64,000 nt of DNA from NCBI RefSeq assembly GCF_023091745.1, contig NC_068915.1:55114001-55178000 (forward strand), written 5' to 3'. The position numbers were made by a program, and so were the translations under genes. The notes under the pieces were generated by a model. The model was not told the origin of the DNA and made no database searches. It saw nothing but the letters and a program-made list of their open reading frames with translations. This stretch comes from Budorcas taxicolor. Taxonomy: Eukaryota > Chordata > Mammalia > Artiodactyla > Bovidae. Positions 57,976 to 64,000 of this stretch are shown here, piece after piece; position 1 is the stretch's first letter; each line of letters begins with the position of its first letter.

Positions 57976-58617
57976 GATACATAGTGGGGAAAAAAAGCTG
58001 AAGGAAAAAAAGAGTTACTAGTTTAGGAGAATAGGGAAGACCAATAATGAGAAATTTGTAATTGTAACTTGTCTTTTGTGTTATTTCCAATTCCTTTGTA
58101 TAACGAAGGAGCTAAGTTTAAAAAAAAAATAGAGTTTGATACATAAAGCTTATTCTATTCATTTTTTTCAAATTGTAGGCTTCATGGAATTTGCTACTTT
58201 AAGAATACAGAGTTTTAACATTTCCTATGTTTAGTAAAAAATGAATGATACTTCCTTTTGACGACTGGCAAAGATAAGGCTAAATGAAAGTGATTGTTAA
58301 GATTCTCTTAATCATTCTAGAGAAGTGAGCCCTATAATAACTTTATACTGCTGCATTTATTAACACCATCATATGTTTTTCTTTTAAAATCTTAATGTAT
58401 TTGGTTGTATTAATAAATGGACTCTTAATACTGTTCAGGAATTTTTAAGATGAGTCCAACTGATGACATTATACATATATGCACTACTGAATTAATTTTT
58501 TTCTAATATTTATATAGATAACTATATAAGTCAGTATATCTATATATTTACAAGTCAGTTAATCTAAAATTTTCTATTCTCATATTTTCCTTATCTGATT
58601 TTGTTCCTAAAGCTGTG
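57976..58617. other. AT-rich single-copy DNA
   Basis: No gene or transposon recognised. Confidence 0.5.
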
Positions 58618-58822
58618 GTTTAGTTGATAAGTTGTATCTGACCCCTGCAATCCCATGGACTGTAGCCTGCCAGGCTCTTCTGTCCACGGGATTCTCCAGG
58701 CAAGAATACTGAAGTGGGTTGCTATTTCCTTCTCCAGGGGATCTTTATGACCTAGGAATTGAACTCAGACCTCCTGTATTGCAGGCAGATTCTTTACCGA
58801 CTGAGCTATAAGGGAAGTCCCC
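58618..58822 (-). mobile_element. Bov-tA SINE
   Basis: The antisense body ('gtagcctgccaggctcttct', 'gggattctccaggcaagaat') and the tRNA head ('caggcagattctttaccgac', 'gagctataagggaagtcccc'). Confidence 0.93.
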
Positions 58823-59208
58823 ATAGGGCTTAACGTGTTATACATTATGTAGTGAATAATGTAGCGATTCTTCATTTTATCTACTCTAGAACATTTTGTA
58901 AATGATTGCATATCTCATCTTTGATTTAAGTAAATGTATATATCTGTATGATATTATAGGACATTTTCTGTTTTATACGTGTTGTATATATGTTTTATAT
59001 TTATATATATATTTATGTGTATATATATATCATATGTATGAAAGAAACTGTCAGAAAACATTTTAAAAGGTTACATCATTTAAAATAAACTTAAGCAAAT
59101 GAGAGAATTTCAAATTGCACAGAAGAGAGCAAAATTTTACCTTGTCTACCGATCTTGATAAAATACCAGACTCTCTACTAGAATAATGAATTTGTATTTG
59201 AAGGCATA
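58823..59208. other. AT-rich spacer with (TA)n
   Basis: A TATATA-rich block lies at about 58984-59036. Nothing else recognised. Confidence 0.5.
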
Positions 59209-59215
59209 CAAAGTA

Positions 59216-59405
59216 TCCAATGGGCTTTCTTGGTGATTCAGTGGTAAAGAATCCTCCTGCTAATGCAAGAGAATTGGGATCAGAATTGGGTTGGGAAGAT
59301 CCCAAGGAGAAGAAAAGGGCAACCCACTCCAGTATTCTTGCCTAGGAAATCCCATGGACAGAGGAGCCTGACGGGCTACACTTAGTGACTAAACAGCAGC
59401 AGCAG
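59216..59405 (+). mobile_element. Bov-tA SINE with (CAG)n tail
   Basis: Head 'ttcagtggtaaagaatcctc', body 'ggcaacccactccagtattc', and a short CAG tail. CAAAGTA at 59209-59215 and 59406-59412 is a probable 7-bp duplication. The body lacks a stretch after 'gcctgacgggctaca'. Confidence 0.88.
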
Positions 59406-59412
59406 CAAAGTA

Positions 59413-60697
59413 CAGAATAAGGAAAAAGAAACACTGGGGGAAAAAAAATCTACTTTTTCTACTTTGCTTATCTACATAAATAACCCCCCCCCCCCCCCAA
59501 TTTCTGTCTATATCTCCAGTTTAGTTCAATTTTAAGCCAGAAACCTGACTGTTCCAATGAATCATTTTTCCTCAAGTATGTTTTTCATGGAGTTAAGAGT
59601 TAGCTTTATGTTAATTAAATAACAATGAAGATTAAAATCCTCTTTACCTAAAAAGTTATAGAACATTCCCTGCTAACAGAATAATCTCAACTTGCATTTA
59701 CATTTTGTTGTACTATTTTCTGTCACATCTCTATTTTTTTTAAGTCAAATCTATCTTGAAAAAAATAGCATGCATTCTTCATACATATATAATTTTATTT
59801 ACCAGAATAATTTGAGTTTAAAGGTGTTAATTTAAGGAACCAAAGTAAATTGAAAATCTGACTCTCTTGCCATTTCTTTTATCTGCAAACTTTGTCAAGA
59901 GACAGAAGTATTCTATTTTCAGCATTTATTCCTGAACTGACTTTGATAGTCTCTGCTCCCACATGTAAAACACAATTGCAGTTCTCAGAAACTGCATTAA
60001 CACTAACCTCACTAATTACATTAGAATTATTTTTATGCTTTTTTTAAGTTGGAAATGCATATTTCAACAAGATGTCATCTCCCTTGAGAAATAGCAAAAG
60101 CATGACTTGTCTTGTGGCTGTACTTTTAATTACAATGGGTCACTTTAAGAGATGGCCTGATAAAAAGTGCTTGTAGGTAAGGATAATAAAGTTCTCTAAG
60201 TTTAAATTGTAATGATCTAAAAATATAGTAATTCCCATAGTTCTCTCAGAGCCATTTTTGTTATATTTCATTCTGATAGTTTATTTTTGGAGTACAAGCA
60301 AAATTATTTTTTGTTGAATAGAAAATGGGATGTGCTTTTGACATTCATTTTTAAAAATTATATTTTATTAATAGTTTTGGGGGAAAAATAAACTTTCCTT
60401 ATAAATAAGTGTGCCTAGTGCTCTTTGTTTATGGCTTTGAAAGTAAATATAAATCAAGAACATATAGTATTTTAGCTATTTTACTGATATAACTTCACTT
60501 TATTTAAATAATTTTATTTGTGCATGAAATGTAAGATATAATTCATAATGCACATAAGACTGACCTCATCTCTGCTCTTATTTTCAGTCCCCAAAATAAA
60601 TAAAATATCCTTCAAACTTCTAATTTCATAATTGCTTCTTTTTTTCTTGAAGTTATGAATTTGCTGATTCTGTAAGTTTTTTAACTACACAAATGTG
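59413..60697. other. single-copy DNA with poly(C)15
   Basis: A run of 15 C at 59484-59498 is unusual in this AT-rich setting. No gene or transposon recognised in the rest. Confidence 0.55.
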
Positions 60698-61436
60698 TCA
60701 CCCACATCCAAGGTCAGAAGTGGTGGCTGTGCTTTGCTGGACTGGCCATGTGGGGATACCCCATGTCCAAGGTCAGAGAAACCCCAGTAAGATGATAGGC
60801 ACTGGAAGGGCTGTGAGGAGATATCCCATGCCCAAGGGAAAAGGAGAAGCCTTAACAAGATGGTGCGAGAGGCAAATTCACATTTAGAATCAAACCCCAT
60901 TTCCACCAGAGACACACAGAAGTCTCAAACAAACCTTGTGCACACTAGCACACAGGAACCCCACAGAGACTGAGACAGAACTGTATTTGAGCATCTCCTG
61001 TGCAGGTACAGGTCAGCAGTAGACTGCCACAGGGACAGAGGCTCTGGGTGGGGATATGGCATAAGTCCTCTTGGAGAAGGTCACCATTTACACCACCATA
61101 GAGCTGCCAGAACTTACACAGGACTGGGTAATAGACTCTTGGAAGGCACAACAGAACCGTGTGCACCAGGACACAGGAGAAAGGAACAGTGACCACAGGA
61201 GACTGTTCCAGACTTGCCTGTGGGTATCAGGGAGTCTCCAACGAAGGCATGGGTTGGTGGTGGCCTGCTGCAGAGTGGAGGGCATGGACTGTAGCAGCAC
61301 ATGCTGGGGATCTTTCGAGGGAGGTCATCTTTGTCTTCCTACCCGTTCAGGAATGGCCTAAATCAAACCCCTAACGATTATACAGTGGAAGTGAGAAATA
61401 GAGAGAAGGGACTAGAACTGATAGACATAGTGCCTA

Positions 61437-62452
61437 ATGAACTATGGACTGAGGTTCGTGACGTTATACAGGAGACAGGAAACAAGACCATCCCCAAGAA
61501 AAATAAATGCAAAAAAGCAAAATGGCTGTCTGAGGAGGCCTTACAATCAGCTATGTAAAGAAGAGAAGCCAAAAACAAAGGAGAAAAGGAAATGTAGAGT
61601 TTTGAATGTAGAGTTCCAAAGAATAGCAAGTAGAGATAAGAAAGCCTTCTTCAGGGATCAGTACCCATTTGAATGTAGAGTTCCAAAGAATAGTAAGTAG
61701 AGATAAGAAAGCCTTCTTCAGGGATCAATGAAAAGAAATAGAGGAAAAGAATAGAATGGAAAGACAAGAGATCTCTTCAAGAAAATTAGAGATACCAAGG
61801 GAACATTTCATGCAAACATGGGCTCAATAAAGGACAGAAATGGTATGGACCTAACAGAAACAGAAGATATTAAGAAGAAGTGGCAAGAATACACAGAACT
61901 GTACAAAAAAGATCTTCACGACCCAAATAATCACGATGGTGTGATCACTCACCTAGAGCCAGACATTCTGGAATGTGAACTAAAGTGAGCCTTAGGAAGT
62001 GTCACTATGAACAAAGCTAGTGGAGGTGATAAATTCCAGTTGAGTTGTTTCAAATCCTGAAAGATGATGCTGTGAAAGTGCTGCACTCAATATGCCAGGA
62101 AATTTGGAAAACTCAGCCATGGTCACAGGACTGGAAAAGGTCAGTTTTCATTCCAATCCCTAAGAAAGGCAATGGCAAAGAATGCTCAAACTACCACCCA
62201 ATTGCACACATTTCACGCACTAGCAAAATAATGCTCAAAATTCTCAAAGCCAGCTTTCAACAATACGTGAAATGTAAACTTCCAGATATTCAAGCTGGTT
62301 TTAGAAAAGGCAGAGGAACCAGAGATCAAATTGCCAACATCTGCTGGATCACTGAAAAATCAAGAGAGTTCCAGAAAATATCTATTTCTGCTTTATTGAC
62401 TATGCCAAAGCCTTTGACTGTGTGTATCACAGTAAACTGTGGAAAATTCTGA
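61437..62452 (+). pseudogene. BovB linker/fingers remnants
   Basis: Frames 61301-61558, 61437-61700 and 62045-62452 belong to one ancestral ORF. The last encodes QILKDDAVKVLHSICQEIWK, WSQDWKRSVFIPIPKKGN and GFRKGRGTRDQIANICW, and then shifts before motif A ('tattgactatgccaaagcct', near 62393). Downstream, the YADD position reads as Y-A-V-D in DNA ('atatgcagttgacacc', 62696-62711), a substitution at the catalytic motif. No endonuclease. Confidence 0.8.
61601..61727 (+). repeat. 67-bp tandem duplication inside BovB
   Basis: 'tttgaatgtagagttccaaa' starts at 61601 and 61668. The shared 60 bp differ at one position ('agcaag' versus 'agtaag'). A 7-bp filler 'gtaccca' precedes the second copy. Confidence 0.92.
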
Positions 62453-63005
62453 AGGAGATGGGAATACCAGACCACCTAACCTGCCTCTTGAGAAACCAAT
62501 AGGCAGGCCAGGAAGCAACAGTTAGAACTGGACATGGAACAACAGACTGGTTCCAAATATGAAAAGGCGTACATCAGGGGGTATATTGTGACCCTGCTTA
62601 TTTAACTTATATGCAGAGTACATCACAAGAAATGCTGGGCTGGATGAAGCACAAGCTGGAATCAAGATTGGCAGGAGAAATCTCAGTAACCTCAGATATG
62701 CAGTTGACACCACCCTTATGGCAGAAAGAGAAGAAGAACTAAAGAGCCTCTTGATGAAAGTGAAAGAGGAGACTGAAAAAGTTGGCTTAAAACTCAGCAG
62801 AAAACAGAAAGTTCTTCAGAAAACAAAGATCATGGCTCCAGTCCTACAACAACTTCATGGCAAATAGATGGAGAAGCAGTGGAGACAGTGTCAGACTTTA
62901 TTCGTTTGGGCTCCAAAATCACTGCAGATGGTGACTGCCGCCATGAAATTAAAAGACGCTTACTCGTTGGAAGAAAAGTTATGACCAACCTAGACATATT
63001 AAACC

Positions 63006-64000
63006 TCAGTTCAGTCAGTTCAGTTCAGTCGCTCAGTCGTTTCTGTCTCTGTGCGACCCCATGAATCACAGCATGCCAGGCCTCCCTGTCCATCACCAAC
63101 TACCAGAGTTTACTCAAACTCATGTCCATCAAGTCGGTGATGCCCTCCAGCGATCTCATCCTGTGTTGTCCCCTTCTCCTCCTGCCCCCAATCCCTCCCA
63201 GCATCAGAGTCTTTTCCAATGAGTCAACTCTTTTCATGAGGTGGCCAAAGTATTGGGGTTTCATGTTTAGCATCAGTCCTTCCAATGAACACCTAGGACT
63301 GATCTTTAGGATGACTGGTTGGATCTCCTTGCAGTCGAAGGGACTCTCAAGACTCTTCTCCAACACCACAGTACAAAAGCATCAATTCGGTGACACTCAG
63401 CTTTCTTCACAGTGCAGCTCTCACATCTGTACATGATCAGTGGAAAAACCATAGCCTTGGCTAGATGGACCTTTGTTGGCAAAGTAATGTCTCTGCTTGT
63501 GAATATGCTATCTAGGCTGGTCATAACTTTCTTTCCAAGAAATAAGTGTCTATTAATTTCATGGCTGCACTCACCATCTGCAGTGATTTTTGAGCCCCCA
63601 AAAATAAAGTCTGACACTGTTTCCACTGTTTCCCCATCTATTTCCCATGAAGTGATGGGAGTAGATGCCATGATCATAGTTTTCTGAATGTTGAGCTTTA
63701 AGCTAACTTTTTCACTCTCCTCTTTCACTTTTATCAAGGGGCTCTTTAGTTCTTCTTCACTTTCTGCCATAAGGGTGGTGTCATCTGCATATCTGAGGTT
63801 ATTGATATTTGTTCCAGCAATCTTGATTTCAGCTTGTGCTTCTTCCAGTCCAGCATTTCTCATGATGTACTCTGCATATAAGTTAAATAGGCAGGATGAC
63901 AATATACAGCCTTGACGTACTCCTTTTCCTATTTGGAACCAGTCTGTTGTTCCATGTCCAGTTTTAGCTGTTGCTTCCTGACCTGCATATATGTTTCTCA
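63006..64000 (-). mobile_element. BovB LINE, running off the right edge
   Basis: Antisense BovB from its TTCAG-type tail to RT motif B/A territory ('gttgcttcctgacctgcata') at the window end. It directly abuts the plus-strand BovB, tail facing into it. Confidence 0.93.
63306..63902 (-). pseudogene. BovB reverse transcriptase fragment with YADD, 198 codons
   Basis: An open stretch beginning in motif B (SSCLFNLYAEYIMRN) and carrying motif C intact (LRYADDTTLMAES) near residue 40, then GPITSWEIDGETVETV-type thumb sequence (here TPITSW) and the C-terminal GCESCTVKKAECHRIDAF region (read here as RCESCTVKK), stopping at 'RSNQSS'. The start Met is internal to the family ORF, because the Gly before the LSP block is changed and the upstream part continues beyond the stop in another frame. 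The rest of the element lies outside the window, so whether fingers and endonuclease exist is unknown. Confidence 0.82.

Larger units (their letters stand above)
60698..63004 (+). mobile_element. internally deleted BovB with long 5' leader
   Basis: 60698-61347 is the GC-richer 5' leader of long BovB-type elements ('cccatgtccaaggtcagaga', 'gaccacaggagactgttcca', 'ggtggcctgctgcagagtgg'). At about 61348 it joins directly to the coding region downstream of the endonuclease ('aatggcctaaatcaaacccc'), so the rest of the leader and the endonuclease are missing. The RT region continues to about 63004, where an opposite-strand BovB begins. Confidence 0.82.

Noticed and set aside
60685..61374. Several overlapping 60-96 codon frames, possibly a small gene
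   Set aside because: They lie in the GC-rich BovB 5' leader. Open frames occur on both strands without motifs, as expected from base composition.

Overview
The window looks like ordinary intergenic DNA from a ruminant (bovid or close pecoran) nuclear genome. This rests on the abundance of BovB (RTE-type LINE), BovB-derived Bov-A/Bov-A2 and tRNA-headed Bov-tA SINEs, and ruminant-type L1 3' ends, a combination known only from ruminants. I cannot tell cattle, sheep, goat or deer apart. I found no host protein-coding gene, no functional RNA gene and no CRISPR array. Every open frame longer than about 100 codons with recognisable content belongs to a retroelement.

Layout. 1-6.1 kb: a 5'-truncated BovB on the minus strand with the longest frame in the window (297 codons, reverse transcriptase), a decayed three-copy tandem repeat, and a plus-strand BovB carrying a nested Bov-A2. 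6.1-15.6 kb: AT-rich single-copy DNA with old L1-like and Tigger-like fossils and a few SINEs. 15.6-22.1 kb: a nested stack of BovB(+) with a Bov-A2 inside, then a BovB 3' tip (-), then a nearly full-length BovB (-) whose 5' end is interrupted by a 2.2-kb L1. 22.1-40.5 kb: more BovB, Bov-tA, an MLT1-like LTR with a SINE inside, and a second L1 3' fragment.

40.6-49.1 kb: a complete but decayed class I (gammaretrovirus-like) provirus on the minus strand. It has 520- and 561-bp LTRs, a 4-bp target duplication (ATAA), a tRNA-Gly-type primer binding site, an in-frame leader reading frame upstream of gag, broken gag/pol/env, and a BovB inserted in the matrix region. The provirus itself sits inside one copy of a long (about 67-79 bp) direct repeat that flanks a small BovB fragment. 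49.1-64 kb: a probable solo LTR, an L1 3' end (-), BovB copies, several Bov-tA elements with (CA)n tails, an internally deleted BovB that keeps its long 5' leader, and a tail-to-tail BovB running off the right edge.

The genes do not work together as a pathway. What the window records is an order of insertions, readable from target-site duplications. No previously undescribed functional system is convincingly visible. The most unusual signals are the provirus leader frame that is in phase with gag, the accidental in-frame gag-BovB fusion, the very long duplication around the BovB fragment, and the BovB that joins its 5' leader directly to the middle of its coding region.
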